Source: Planctomycetota bacterium
GTDB taxonomy: Bacteria; Planctomycetota; UBA8742; UBA2392
NCBI GenBank assembly: GCA_020638635.1
Contig: JACKIE010000007.1
Location: 1 to 64,000, forward strand
DNA: 64,000 nt
Direction of reading: 5' to 3'
Both the position numbers and the translations under genes were made by a program. The notes beneath the pieces were generated by a model. The model ran no database searches, was not told where the DNA came from, and saw nothing but the letters and a program-made list of their open reading frames with translations. The number at the start of each line of letters is the position of its first letter. Positions within the stretch are counted from its first letter, which is position 1. This document shows, in pieces, positions 1-8,856 of the stretch.

Positions 1-3000
1 CAGGCGGCGCGCGGCCAGATGCTGACGCCCTTCGAGCGCGTGGCCGACGACGAGCAGCTGCGCGCGCGGCTAGGCCGCCTGCCCGGCGGTCGCATCCCGC
101 CCGAGCTCGCGGCCATCGCCATGCACGCCCTCGCGAAGCACCGCGAAGACCGCTACCCCACGGCCCGCGCGCTCAAGGAAGACGTCGAGAATTACATCGC
201 CGGGCGGCCCGTCAGCGTGCATCGCGACGTGCTGACCGTGCGCATGGCCAAGTGGGTGCGCCGCCACCCGACGCTCAGCATCAGCAGCGCCGCCGCGGCG
301 GCCGTGCTGCTGGTGGCGGTGGCAACCATCATGTTCATCGTGGCGCAGGCCAGGCAGCAGGCCGTGCAGCAGCAGCGGGAGCTGGTGGCAGCCAGCCAGG
401 AAGCGGAGCAGCAGGCCGACAAGCGCGCCAAGGCCGAGACTGAGCTCAAGGACGCCGCCCTGCAGCGCGAGGCCGCGCTCAAGCGCCGCACCGAGGCCAC
501 CGCGCTGTACCGCGCCGGCGCCGAGCAGGCCTCCCGCGCGCGCCAGATGGCGGCCGGTGACGTGCGCAAGGCCGCGCGCGATTCAGCTGAGGGCTCTCTG
601 CGCAAAGCGGTGCGGACCGACGAAACATACATTGACCCGGTGTTCGCGCTGGCGCAGCTGCTGCACTTCTTCGGCGACAAGCAGGCGCTTGAGTTCTACG
701 AACGCACCAGCCGCCTCACCGCCGCGGGCCCCAGCAAGGGCGACCCGCGCGCGCTGGTGTACGCCGGCAACTTCGTGCGCGACGTGCAAGGCGACCTGGA
801 AGCGGCCGCCGACTACTACCGCCAGGCCGCCGAGCTGGACCCCAACGACCCGCACGTGCTGGTGGGCAGGGGCATGCTGGCGCTGCTGAAAGGCGAGATG
901 CAGCGGGCGCTGGAGTTCGCGCAGCAGGCCCGCGCGAAAGACGACTCCTTGTGGGAGCCCTGGTACCTGGAAGGCTACGTGCTGGGCTGCGAGATGACGC
1001 CCGACGACCGCGCCGTCAACCCGCTGCACGACGCGGCCCGCGCCGAGGAGCTGTTCACCACCGCGCTCGCGCGCAGCAACCGCGAGGCCGAAATCTACAC
1101 CGAGCGCGGCAACGTGCGCTTCAGCCTGAATCGCTACCGCGACGCCGAGCTCGACCTGCGCCGCGCCATCGAGCTCGCGCCCGGCAACTACACCGCCAAG
1201 CTGAACCTCAGCGCCGTGCTGCGCACCCTGGGCAAGCACGATGAGGCGATCACCCTCACCAGTGCCGCCACCGAAGCCGCGCCGGAATCGTGGCACGCCT
1301 GGGCGGCCCACGGCCTGTGCCTGTACGCTGCCGACCACGACGAAGAAGCGCTTCAGGCCATCGAGCGCTCGCTCGAGCTGCAGCCGGACCGCCCGGCCGC
1401 GTACAACAACCTGGCGCATATCAGCCTGTCTCTGGGGCGGTACGCGGACGCGCAGAAGCACGCCGAGAAAGCACTCGAGCTCGAGCCGCGCTACCACCAC
1501 GCCTGGCTGCTGCTGGCCCACGCCCACGAGGACCGCCGCCAGTTCGACGACGCCCTCGCCGCCACCGATCGCGCCATCGAAATCGCGCCCCAGGACGGCG
1601 TCGCCCATGCCAGCCGCGCGCGCGTGCTGCTTCGCATGGGGCGCCTCGACGAAGCCTTCGAGAGCGCAACCCGCGGCTTTGAGTGCGTGCCGCCCTCGCC
1701 CTTCGCCGCGCAGGTGCTGGGCCTGGTCGAGCATGAACGCGGCAACTACGCCCGCGCCGTCGAGCTGCAGTCCCAGTCGCTCGAACTGTTCCCCGACGAC
1801 TGGCAGGGCCTGCAGAACCTGGCCACCTCGCTGCAGATGCTCGGCCGCTACAGCGAAGCGCTCGAGCACGCCCGCCGTGTGGTCGAGCTGCAGCCGCAGC
1901 GCGCCATGGGCCACTTCCGCGCCGGCACCATCCTGCTGCTGATGGACAACCCGGCCGCGGCCATCGAGTATTTCCGCATGGCCAACGAGGTCGAGCCCGG
2001 CCACATCGACTCCTGGGTCAACCGCGCCTCGGCGGCCAACGAGCTGGGCCTGCGCCCCGAGGCGCGCGACGCCTCACGCAAGGTCACGGAACTCGACCCG
2101 GAAAACGTGCTGGGCTGGGTCAACCTCGGCCGCGCCGAGTTGGCACTGGGCGACCGCGAAGCCGCCGGCATCGCCGCCGACAAGGCCGACGCGTTGCCGG
2201 CGCCGGACGCCTTCACCAAGTCCGTGGCCTCGGACCTGCTGCACGAGATCGGGCGCGACGCCGACGCGCTCAAGGCGGCACAGGCGGCCATCAAGCTGAA
2301 GGAGAACGCACCCGACGGCTGGCGCGCCATGTCGCGCGCGCTGTTTGGCCTCGGCCGCACGCAGGACGCGCTGACCGCGGCAAGCAAGTACGTCGAGCTC
2401 GCGCCGCGCAGCCTGCAGGGCCTGAACTTCGTGGCCACGCTGCTGGTCGAACTCGGCCGCTTTGCCGAGGCCGAAGAAGCCGCCAAGCGCACACTGGAGG
2501 TTGACCCCGCCAACGCGCTGGCGCTGAAGACGCTGGGCAACGCGCGCAGCAACCAGGGCCAGCACCGCCTGGCGATCGAAAGCTACGAGGCGGCATTGCG
2601 CGTCGAACGCACGGACGCCTACACCTGGCTGAACCTGGGCGTATGCTGGCTGCTGCTGGGCGACTACGACCGCTGCATCCCCGGCTTCAAGGAAGCCACC
2701 GTGCAGGACCCGCAGCTCGCCCCGGCCTGGGAGTACTGGGGCACCGCGCTGCAGGCCCAAGGGCGCTCGGCCGAGGCCATCGAGAAGCTGCTTGAGGCGC
2801 TCAAGCTGAACCCGAATTCCGCCGGCGCCCACAGCAACATCGCCAGCGCCTACTACGACGCCGGCAAGAAGCAGCTCGCGGCCGAGCACGCCGGCAAGGC
2901 CGTGGCCCTGAACCCACGCAACCCCAACGCCTGGTACCGCAAGGGCATCAGCCACTTCGACCTCGGCGAATGGCAGCTCGCGGCCGAGGCCTTCGAGCAG

Positions 3001-3312
3001 GTGGCCAAGCTGGCGCCGCAGAACCAGTACATGCCCTACATGGTCGCCCAGTGCCGCGCGGAACTGGCCGAGTACGAGACAGCCAAGGAGTGGGCCAATA
3101 AGGCGCTGGGCCTGGACGCCAAGCTGGGCGCGGCCCGGGTGATTCTCGCCCGCGCGGAGCTGGGCCTGGGCAACAAGGATGAAGCGCTGAAGCAGCTGAA
3201 GCAGGCGCTGGAAGACCATGTGGACCCGAACTGGGCACTGAACCAGAACTGGTGGGACAACATCAAGGAAGACGAGGCCTTCCAGGCGCTGATGAAGCAG
3301 TACCTGGGATAG
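1..3312 (+). CDS. Receptor-type Ser/Thr kinase, C-terminal part with TPR array (5' truncated by window edge)
   Basis: The frame is open from base 1, so the gene starts left of the window. The first ~60 residues look like the last helices of a Hanks-type kinase C-lobe followed by a linker, because the same pattern (RY..A..L..DVE.Y, then PVSVHRD and W.RR.PT) occurs at the equivalent place in the complete kinase that starts at 3582. A single membrane helix follows (about bases 271-349), then an Ala/Gln/Glu-rich coiled coil to about base 520, then TPR-type helical repeats to the stop (recurrent A..LG....A......L.P). Known role of the family: a cytoplasmic kinase tied to the membrane, with TPRs as partner-binding scaffold; the signal and substrate are unknown. 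An alternative start at 19 would give a kinase-less TPR protein, but the conserved C-lobe remnant argues against it. Confidence 0.85.
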   Translation, partial: QAARGQMLTPFERVADDEQLRARLGRLPGGRIPPELAAIAMHALAKHREDRYPTARALKEDVENYIAGRPVSVHRDVLTVRMAKWVRRHPTLSISSAAAAAVLLVAVATIMFIVAQARQQAVQQQRELVAASQEAEQQADKRAKAETELKDAALQREAALKRRTEATALYRAGAEQASRARQMAAGDVRKAARDSAEGSLRKAVRTDETYIDPVFALAQLLHFFGDKQALEFYERTSRLTAAGPSKGDPRALVYAGNFVRDVQGDLEAAADYYRQAAELDPNDPHVLVGRGMLALLKGEMQRALEFAQQARAKDDSLWEPWYLEGYVLGCEMTPDDRAVNPLHDAARAEELFTTALARSNREAEIYTERGNVRFSLNRYRDAELDLRRAIELAPGNYTAKLNLSAVLRTLGKHDEAITLTSAATEAAPESWHAWAAHGLCLYAADHDEEALQAIERSLELQPDRPAAYNNLAHISLSLGRYADAQKHAEKALELEPRYHHAWLLLAHAHEDRRQFDDALAATDRAIEIAPQDGVAHASRARVLLRMGRLDEAFESATRGFECVPPSPFAAQVLGLVEHERGNYARAVELQSQSLELFPDDWQGLQNLATSLQMLGRYSEALEHARRVVELQPQRAMGHFRAGTILLLMDNPAAAIEYFRMANEVEPGHIDSWVNRASAANELGLRPEARDASRKVTELDPENVLGWVNLGRAELALGDREAAGIAADKADALPAPDAFTKSVASDLLHEIGRDADALKAAQAAIKLKENAPDGWRAMSRALFGLGRTQDALTAASKYVELAPRSLQGLNFVATLLVELGRFAEAEEAAKRTLEVDPANALALKTLGNARSNQGQHRLAIESYEAALRVERTDAYTWLNLGVCWLLLGDYDRCIPGFKEATVQDPQLAPAWEYWGTALQAQGRSAEAIEKLLEALKLNPNSAGAHSNIASAYYDAGKKQLAAEHAGKAVALNPRNPNAWYRKGISHFDLGEWQLAAEAFEQVAKLAPQNQYMPYMVAQCRAELAEYETAKEWANKALGLDAKLGAARVILARAELGLGNKDEALKQLKQALEDHVDPNWALNQNWWDNIKEDEAFQALMKQYLG

Positions 3313-3342
3313 GGGACTGTCCCGCAGTTGGGGACTGTCCCC
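3312..3342. repeat. Two GGGGACTGTCCC(C) palindromes directly after a stop codon
   Basis: Two copies of a short palindrome lie at 3312-3323 (last C missing) and 3330-3342 (GGGGACTGTCCCC), 18 bases apart. The first begins at the final G of the TAG stop of the upstream kinase gene. The same palindrome, on one strand or the other, recurs at 8840-8854 and twice at 34102-34133. The pattern resembles REP-type repeats; no REP-associated transposase is in the window. Confidence 0.8.
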
Positions 3343-3581
3343 GTCGTCGAAAGCTCAAACCTCTGCGAACTGCTGGATAGGCCAAGCCGTAGTTGGCAGC
3401 ACTTCTCATGTTTTCGTGGCGCAAGCCGTTCAGCAGCCATGGGCTGCGCAAATCGCCGAGCCCTCGTAAAATGTTCGGTCCGGCGTTTACGGAATCGTTA
3501 CAACATAAACCTGTATCGTGGGTTAAAGATGCCGGGCGTTAGAATTGCCCTGCTCGCGGGACCAACCCGTGGACGAAGGCC

Positions 3582-6500
3582 ATGAACGAGAACGCCACAA
3601 CCGCGCGCGCCACCACCGAGGACAACGACTTCCTGGTCCTCGATTCCATGGCGTCCATGCAGCGAGTGGGTGATTCCGGCGTCAGCGCTTTCTTCGAGGG
3701 CGGCAGCACGCTGATCGACCTGGACGGCGTATCCGAAGAACGAGCACGCAAGGCCGCGGAGGAACACCGCGACGAGCTCGCCCACGGTCACCACATTTCC
3801 GAACGGTACAAGGTGATCGGCGAGATTGCCCGCGGCGGCATGGGTGCGGTGCTGGAGGTGCAGGACAACGACCTCGACCGCCGCGTCGCCATGAAAGTGC
3901 TGCTGCGCGACACCCGCAAGAAAGACAGTGACAGCGGCTCGCCCCTCGACACCGGCCCGGTCAACCGTTTCATCGGCGAGGCGCAGCTTACGGGCTGGCT
4001 CGAGCACCCGAACATCGTGCCGGTACACGAGCTTGGCCTCGATTCCCAGGGCCGCGTCTACTTCACCATGAAGCGCGTGAAGGGCCGCAGCCTGCGCCAG
4101 ATCATGGACAAGCTGCGCCAGGGCCACGCGGCCACCCACGCCGAGTTCCCACTGGGCAAGCTGCTGACCATCCTGTTGAAGGTGTGTGACGCGATCGACT
4201 TCGCCCATAACCGCGGCATCCTGCATCGGGACCTGAAGCCCGAGAACATCATGGTCGGCCAGTTCGGCGAGGTGCTGGTGATGGACTGGGGCCTCGCCAA
4301 GCAGATCGGCGCGCCCGCAAAGGCCGGCAGCCAGAAGCTGCCGGCCAGCGAGACGGCCAGTTTCACGCTCGATGTGAGCCTCGGCGCAGCCGACGAAGAC
4401 TCGCGTGAAACGCGCGAGGGCACGATAAGCGGCACCCCGGCGTACATGGCGCCTGAGCAGGCCAACGGCAACGTGCGCGAGCTGAGCCCGCGCACGGACA
4501 TTTTCTGCCTGGGGGCGATCTTGTACGAGCTGCTGTGCCTGGTTCCGCCCTATTTGGCCGCGAACATCACCGACGCGCTTGACCAAGCGCGAGGTCACGC
4601 CCTGCTGCACCCCAGGGCGAAGCTCGACAAGGTTCTGAAAGACGAGCGGCTGAAGCGCGCCTTCGGCCCACTGGGCATCGAGCGCGGGCGCAGGTTTCCG
4701 CGCGAGCTGGTCAGCGTCTGTATGCGCGCCATGAATGAGCAGCGCGAGCTGCGCTACCACAGCGTGGCTGATCTGCGTCGCGACGTCGAGGCGTACATGA
4801 CGGCCCAGCCGGTCAGCGCCCACCGCGACAACCCCTTCACCGCGCTCAACAAGTGGGCGCGCCGCAACCCCACCCGCGCAGCGGTCGTCACACTGGCGCT
4901 GTTCTTCATGCTGCTGGGCGGCGTGGTGTTCGCCGCCGTGCGCGCCAAGGTGGCCGCCGACCGCGCCGACGACGCGGAGCAGACCCGCCTGGCCGTGGAG
5001 GCGAAGCAGGAGGCTATGAAGCGGCAACTGGATGCCGAGGCTGACCTGCGCCGCGCCTCAGTGGCGGCCAAGGAAAAAGCGGAACGCGTCGCGCAGCTCG
5101 AGAAAGAGGCCCTCGAGCGCGAGCGCCGTGAATCCGAGGCCTTGGCCGCGCGCAACGCAGCCTTTGTTCCCTACAGCAAGGGCGCGGACCTGCGTTCGCG
5201 CAGCGCCAGCTTCACCGACTGGGGCAAACGCGCGCAAAGCTGGCGCCAGGCCGTGGAAAGCTTCCAGCAGGCGCTGCAGCTCGATCCCACTTTCGTGGAG
5301 GCGCACATGGAGCTGGCGCAGGTGTACGCCGACCTGGGCTACGACACCGACGCCCTGTACCACTTCAAACGCGCCGACGCCCTGACCGCCAGCCAGACAG
5401 GCCGCGGGCACGTCGAGGCATTGATGGCCTACGCGATGTATGACTTCCAGCAGAAGGCGCTGCGCGAGGGCATTCCGGCCAACTTTGAAGAAGTGTTCCG
5501 CCGCTTCCAGCCCGTGAAGGACGCCGCCGAACCCGGCAGCTACTACGCGCGCATCGCCCAGATCCTGCTGGACCTGGGCGACGCGTTCCGCAACACCTCC
5601 GGGTTCGAATACATGCGGGCCCAGGCGGAAGCGGCGCGCCGCATGGCTGAAATCGAGCGCGAGGGACCTCCCCTGTGGGAGGTCTATACCCTGCTGGCAA
5701 TCATCGATCAGGGTGCGGGCGACGGCGGCGGCGAAACACGGGATTACCTGCGTCGCGCCCGCGAACTCAAGGCCAACCTGCCGATCCTGACCTGGCTGCA
5801 GACCCGCCAGGGCGACCGCCCGCTTACCGAGCGCGACCGTCTGGGTCTGCGCGACTGGAACCGATTCATCGAGCAGTTCAGCTACGACCCCCGCGGCTAC
5901 TACGCCCGCGCCGGCTTGCGTTTCCATTCCGCCGATGAACGCGACGCCGCCGCCGAGGCCGAAACCGCCGAACTTGAGATCGCGGACCTGAAGCGAGCCA
6001 TTGAGCTGAACCCGCGCTATGCCGACGCCCACAAGCTGCTGCTGCGCGTCTACGTGCGCCAGGGCGCTTACAAAACCGCGATCAACCACATGGACGCCAT
6101 GCGCCGCTCCAGCAGCGGGCTCGAAAACTCGGCCATCGACCTGATCGAGGCCGAGCTCACCGCCAGCACCGGCGAGTTCGACCGCATGCGAAGCCTGGTT
6201 TCGGCCGCGCTGCTTGAGAACGTCGCAAACGGCACGGCCACTATGGCACAGGCCGCGGGCGTTCTGCTGCGGGACCACGAGTACCAGGCATTGATCGACA
6301 TGTGCGACGCTGTTGACGCGCAGTTTGGTCAGGACGCGCCGCCGCTCAACACGCTGTTCATGGCCCGCGGACTAACCATGCTGGGACGCTTCGACCAGGC
6401 CGCGCACGTGGTCAAGCCCCTGGAGGACAACCCCGGCCTGCTGCCCAAGGAGTATCGGCCCACGCTGGCCAACTGGGCCGAAGACGCCAGGATCTACCCC

Positions 6501-6866
6501 ACGCTGCTGAGTTCGTTGACCGGTGTGCCCACCGTGCGCCGGCGTTTCGACCTGGGACGCATCCTGGCCCTGGCCGACCGCGACCCCAACATCTGGATCT
6601 CGCTCTTCAACGTCGAGGCCTCGCAGTACGAGGAGATCGTGACCTGGATTTACCCCGCCGACTACGTGCTGAAGGCGCGCGGCCAGGCCATCCTCGCCCG
6701 GCGATACTCCGGCCAGCGCGCCAAGGCCCTGCGCGCCCTGGCCGTGCTCGACCTGCAGCAGGCGTTCGAGGAAGGCTACCTGAACCGCGGCCGCATCCTC
6801 AGCGACGAGTACCTGGCCCCGCTGATCACAGAGCCCGCCCTGGCCAAGTACTTCGACGTGAAGTAG
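3582..6866 (+). CDS. Transmembrane Ser/Thr protein kinase with C-terminal helical repeats
   Basis: A complete 1094-residue Hanks-type kinase. The catalytic domain spans about residues 76-380: glycine loop GEIARGGMGAV (80-90), the ATP lysine K105 in VAMK, HRDLKPEN (215-222), DWG (235-237) in place of DFG, and the activation-segment end GTPAYMAPEQ (284-293). DWG is common in planctomycete kinases, and all catalytic residues are present, so it should be active. A PVSAHRD linker, one membrane helix (about 433-453) and a coiled coil (about 455-520) lead to a long helical TPR-like region to the C-terminus. It lies 269 bases downstream of a second, architecturally identical kinase, so the two are tandem paralogues. 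The ATG at 3582 has a weak GAAGG upstream. Input and substrates cannot be told from sequence. Confidence 0.93.
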   Translation: MNENATTARATTEDNDFLVLDSMASMQRVGDSGVSAFFEGGSTLIDLDGVSEERARKAAEEHRDELAHGHHISERYKVIGEIARGGMGAVLEVQDNDLDRRVAMKVLLRDTRKKDSDSGSPLDTGPVNRFIGEAQLTGWLEHPNIVPVHELGLDSQGRVYFTMKRVKGRSLRQIMDKLRQGHAATHAEFPLGKLLTILLKVCDAIDFAHNRGILHRDLKPENIMVGQFGEVLVMDWGLAKQIGAPAKAGSQKLPASETASFTLDVSLGAADEDSRETREGTISGTPAYMAPEQANGNVRELSPRTDIFCLGAILYELLCLVPPYLAANITDALDQARGHALLHPRAKLDKVLKDERLKRAFGPLGIERGRRFPRELVSVCMRAMNEQRELRYHSVADLRRDVEAYMTAQPVSAHRDNPFTALNKWARRNPTRAAVVTLALFFMLLGGVVFAAVRAKVAADRADDAEQTRLAVEAKQEAMKRQLDAEADLRRASVAAKEKAERVAQLEKEALERERRESEALAARNAAFVPYSKGADLRSRSASFTDWGKRAQSWRQAVESFQQALQLDPTFVEAHMELAQVYADLGYDTDALYHFKRADALTASQTGRGHVEALMAYAMYDFQQKALREGIPANFEEVFRRFQPVKDAAEPGSYYARIAQILLDLGDAFRNTSGFEYMRAQAEAARRMAEIEREGPPLWEVYTLLAIIDQGAGDGGGETRDYLRRARELKANLPILTWLQTRQGDRPLTERDRLGLRDWNRFIEQFSYDPRGYYARAGLRFHSADERDAAAEAETAELEIADLKRAIELNPRYADAHKLLLRVYVRQGAYKTAINHMDAMRRSSSGLENSAIDLIEAELTASTGEFDRMRSLVSAALLENVANGTATMAQAAGVLLRDHEYQALIDMCDAVDAQFGQDAPPLNTLFMARGLTMLGRFDQAAHVVKPLEDNPGLLPKEYRPTLANWAEDARIYPTLLSSLTGVPTVRRRFDLGRILALADRDPNIWISLFNVEASQYEEIVTWIYPADYVLKARGQAILARRYSGQRAKALRALAVLDLQQAFEEGYLNRGRILSDEYLAPLITEPALAKYFDVK

Positions 6867-6930
6867 GGGCGCAGCTCACCGCGCCTGCGGATTGAAGGCC
6901 CGTCGCGGGCGACGCAAGCGCCGCCCCTAC
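6863..6930. repeat. Inverted repeat filling a convergent spacer; its arms carry both stop codons
   Basis: The left arm begins GTAGGGGCG at 6863 and contains the TAG stop of the plus-strand kinase (6864-6866). The right arm (6907-6930, ending CGCCCCTAC) contains, on the minus strand, the TAG stop of the transketolase gene (6927-6929). The right arm is nearly identical (23 of 24 bases) to 33379-33402. It could work as a two-way transcription terminator, although there is no T-run. Confidence 0.75.
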
Positions 6931-7781
6931 GCGCCCAGCTCTTTGAGAGCCTTCTCGGCGAGCTCTTTGTTGGGCGTGTTGCCGTGCCACTTGTAGCCGT
7001 CTTTTTCCATGTAGCTGACGCCCTTGCCCATGACGGTCTTGGCGATGATGCAGGTGGGCTTGCCCTTGTGGTTCTTGGCCTCGTGCATGGCGGACAGGAT
7101 CTCGGCGTAGTTGTGGCCGTCGATCACCAGCGTGTGGAAGCCGAAGGCTTCCATCTTCTTGTCCAGCGGCTCGAGACTCATGACCGACTCCGTGGTGCCG
7201 TCGATCTGCGCGTCGTTGCGGTCGATGATCACCGTGAAGTTGTCGGCCTTATAATGGCTGGCGGCCATGAAGGCTTCCCAGGGCAGGCCTTCCTCGATTT
7301 CGCCGTCGCCGACCAGCGCCCACACATGGGTGTCGCGCTTGCTCTGGCGCTCGGCGAGCGCCATGCCCAGCGCGCCGCACACGCCGTGGCCCAGGCTGCC
7401 GGTGGAAAGCTCGACGCCCGGGGTCTTCTGCATGGCCGGGTGGCCCTGCAGGTGCGCGCCCAGCTGGCGCAGCTCGGACAGCCACTCGTGCGGGAAGTAG
7501 CCGCGCTCGGCCAGCACGGCATACAGGATCGGGCAGATGTGCCCGTTGCTCAGCACCACGCGGTCGCGCTCGGGCCAGCTTGGGTTCTTGGGGTCATGGC
7601 GCACGAAGCCGCCCCAGTACAGGCAGGTGAAGATGTCCGCCATGCCGAGGCTGCCGCCCGGGTGCCCGCTGCCCGCCTTGGCCAGCATGCGGATGACCTC
7701 GATGCGCAGCTTGCGTGCGGTTTCTTTCAGCTCGGCTTCGAACTCGGCTGTGATCTTCATGGTCGCTTCTTCTACCTGCAT
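6927..7781 (-). CDS. Transketolase, N-terminal subunit (split type)
   Basis: The 284-residue product has the length and motifs of the N-terminal, thiamine-diphosphate-binding half of split transketolases: SGHPGGSLGMADI near the N-terminus, GHGVCGALGMALA, and the TPP/Mg motif GDGEIEEG followed about 25 residues later by the Asn of IIDRND. Together with a C-terminal (Pyr-domain) subunit it would move two-carbon units between sugar phosphates in the pentose phosphate pathway. The C-terminal partner, normally the next gene, is absent: the downstream neighbour is the convergent kinase. The start at 7781 is favoured by GAGGAG five bases upstream; a second ATG at 7760 is possible. It is divergent from argB, with 116 bases between the two starts. 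Confidence 0.92.
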   Translation of the reverse strand: MQVEEATMKITAEFEAELKETARKLRIEVIRMLAKAGSGHPGGSLGMADIFTCLYWGGFVRHDPKNPSWPERDRVVLSNGHICPILYAVLAERGYFPHEWLSELRQLGAHLQGHPAMQKTPGVELSTGSLGHGVCGALGMALAERQSKRDTHVWALVGDGEIEEGLPWEAFMAASHYKADNFTVIIDRNDAQIDGTTESVMSLEPLDKKMEAFGFHTLVIDGHNYAEILSAMHEAKNHKGKPTCIIAKTVMGKGVSYMEKDGYKWHGNTPNKELAEKALKELGA

Positions 7782-7897
7782 GGCGGCTCCTCGACAATGC
7801 GGGGGACCCGGCTGGCCCTGTAGCCCCGCGCCATTCCGAGTATATTGCCCCCCTTCTGCAACCCGCCTTTGTTGGACGATTGGGGATTGGTGACGGT

Positions 7898-8812
7898 ATG
7901 GACGACGTGGCCGTTCTGCTCAATGCGTTGCCCTACTTGCGGCGCTACCGCGACAAGGTGTTCGTCGTGAAGGTCGGCGGCGAGATCGCCAAGACCCCCG
8001 ACGCGCTCGACCTGTTCGCCAAGGACGTCGCGATGCTCAACCAGCTGGGCATCCGCATCATCGTCATCCACGGCGGCGGGCCGCAGCTGGACGAAGTCAG
8101 CGACAAGATGGGCGTGAAGCCTGAGAAAATCGCCGGCCGCCGCATCACCGACGACGCCACACTCGAGATGGCCAAGATGGTCTTCGCCGGCAGCATCAAC
8201 ACCGATATCCTGGCCGCCATCCGCAAGCACGGCGTGCTGCCCGTGGGCCTGAGCGGCCTGGACGGCGAAGTACTGACGGCCGCGCGCCGCCCGCCGAAGG
8301 AGATGACAGACCCGGAGACGGGCCAGAAGCACACGGTCGATTTCAAGAACGTGGGCGACATCAGGGACTGCAACCCGGCCCTGCTGCGCACGCTGGTGGA
8401 GCACCGCTACGTGCCGGTGCTGAGCCCGCTGGCCTGCGACGACGAGGGGCGCATCCTGAACATCAACGCCGACACCGTGGCCTGCACCGTGGCCGCGGAG
8501 ATGCAGGCCGAGAAGCTGTTCATACTGACCAACACCAACGGCGTGCTGAAGGACATCAACGACCCGGAAAGCCGCTACGTGTACCTGACCGTGAGCCGCG
8601 CCGAAGAACTGATCGAGAAGCGCGAGGTGAAGTCCGGCATGGTGCCCAAGCTGCAGGGCGTGATGTCCGCCGTGCGCGGTGGCGTCAAGCGCGCCTACCT
8701 GATCAACGGCCTTACCCCGCACAGCCTGCTGACCGAAGTGTTCACGCTCAAGGGTCGCGGCACCATGGTGATCGACGACGCCGCCGAACAGGACTACCTG
8801 GAGCGGGGGTAG
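7898..8812 (+). CDS. argB: Acetylglutamate kinase
   Basis: The 304-residue protein belongs to the amino-acid kinase fold and phosphorylates N-acetylglutamate, the second step of arginine synthesis. Visible motifs are KVGGEIAK at the N-terminus, IHGGGPQLDE (substrate and phosphate loop), GRRITDDATLEMAKMV (typical of ArgB), LNINADTVA, LTNTNGVLKD, and the C-terminal GRGTMVID. The ATG at 7898 is preferred over the upstream TTG at 7880 because the protein then begins just ahead of the first conserved strand. No other arginine genes are nearby, so the gene stands alone, divergent from the transketolase half. An extended block after GLSGLDGEVL (RRPPKEMTDPETGQ) is somewhat longer than in most ArgB proteins. 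Confidence 0.93.
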   Translation: MDDVAVLLNALPYLRRYRDKVFVVKVGGEIAKTPDALDLFAKDVAMLNQLGIRIIVIHGGGPQLDEVSDKMGVKPEKIAGRRITDDATLEMAKMVFAGSINTDILAAIRKHGVLPVGLSGLDGEVLTAARRPPKEMTDPETGQKHTVDFKNVGDIRDCNPALLRTLVEHRYVPVLSPLACDDEGRILNINADTVACTVAAEMQAEKLFILTNTNGVLKDINDPESRYVYLTVSRAEELIEKREVKSGMVPKLQGVMSAVRGGVKRAYLINGLTPHSLLTEVFTLKGRGTMVIDDAAEQDYLERG

Positions 8813-8839
8813 ACGTGGCCTTCTGGCCGATGCAGCGCT

Positions 8840-8854
8840 GGGGGACTGTCCCCC
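8840..8854. repeat. GGGGGACTGTCCCCC palindrome between convergent genes
   Basis: A perfect 15-base palindrome with central T lies in the 44-base spacer between the stop of argB (8812) and the stop of the minus-strand ubiA-like gene (8857-8859), two bases from the latter. It belongs to the same family as the copies at 3312-3342 and 34102-34133. Confidence 0.8.
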
Positions 8855-8856
8855 AA

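Noticed and set aside
583..2004. Long open frame on the minus strand opposite the TPR region
   Set aside because: It is a shadow of the GC-rich TPR gene; composition follows the third codon positions of the plus-strand gene and no motif or ribosome site is present.
3582..6866. Pseudokinase because DFG is DWG
   Set aside because: The metal-binding Asp, the HRD Asp, the ATP lysine and the glycine loop are all kept; DWG is common in planctomycete kinases.
7841..7846. TATATT as -10 box for argB
   Set aside because: No acceptable -35 element 16-18 bases upstream; left unannotated.
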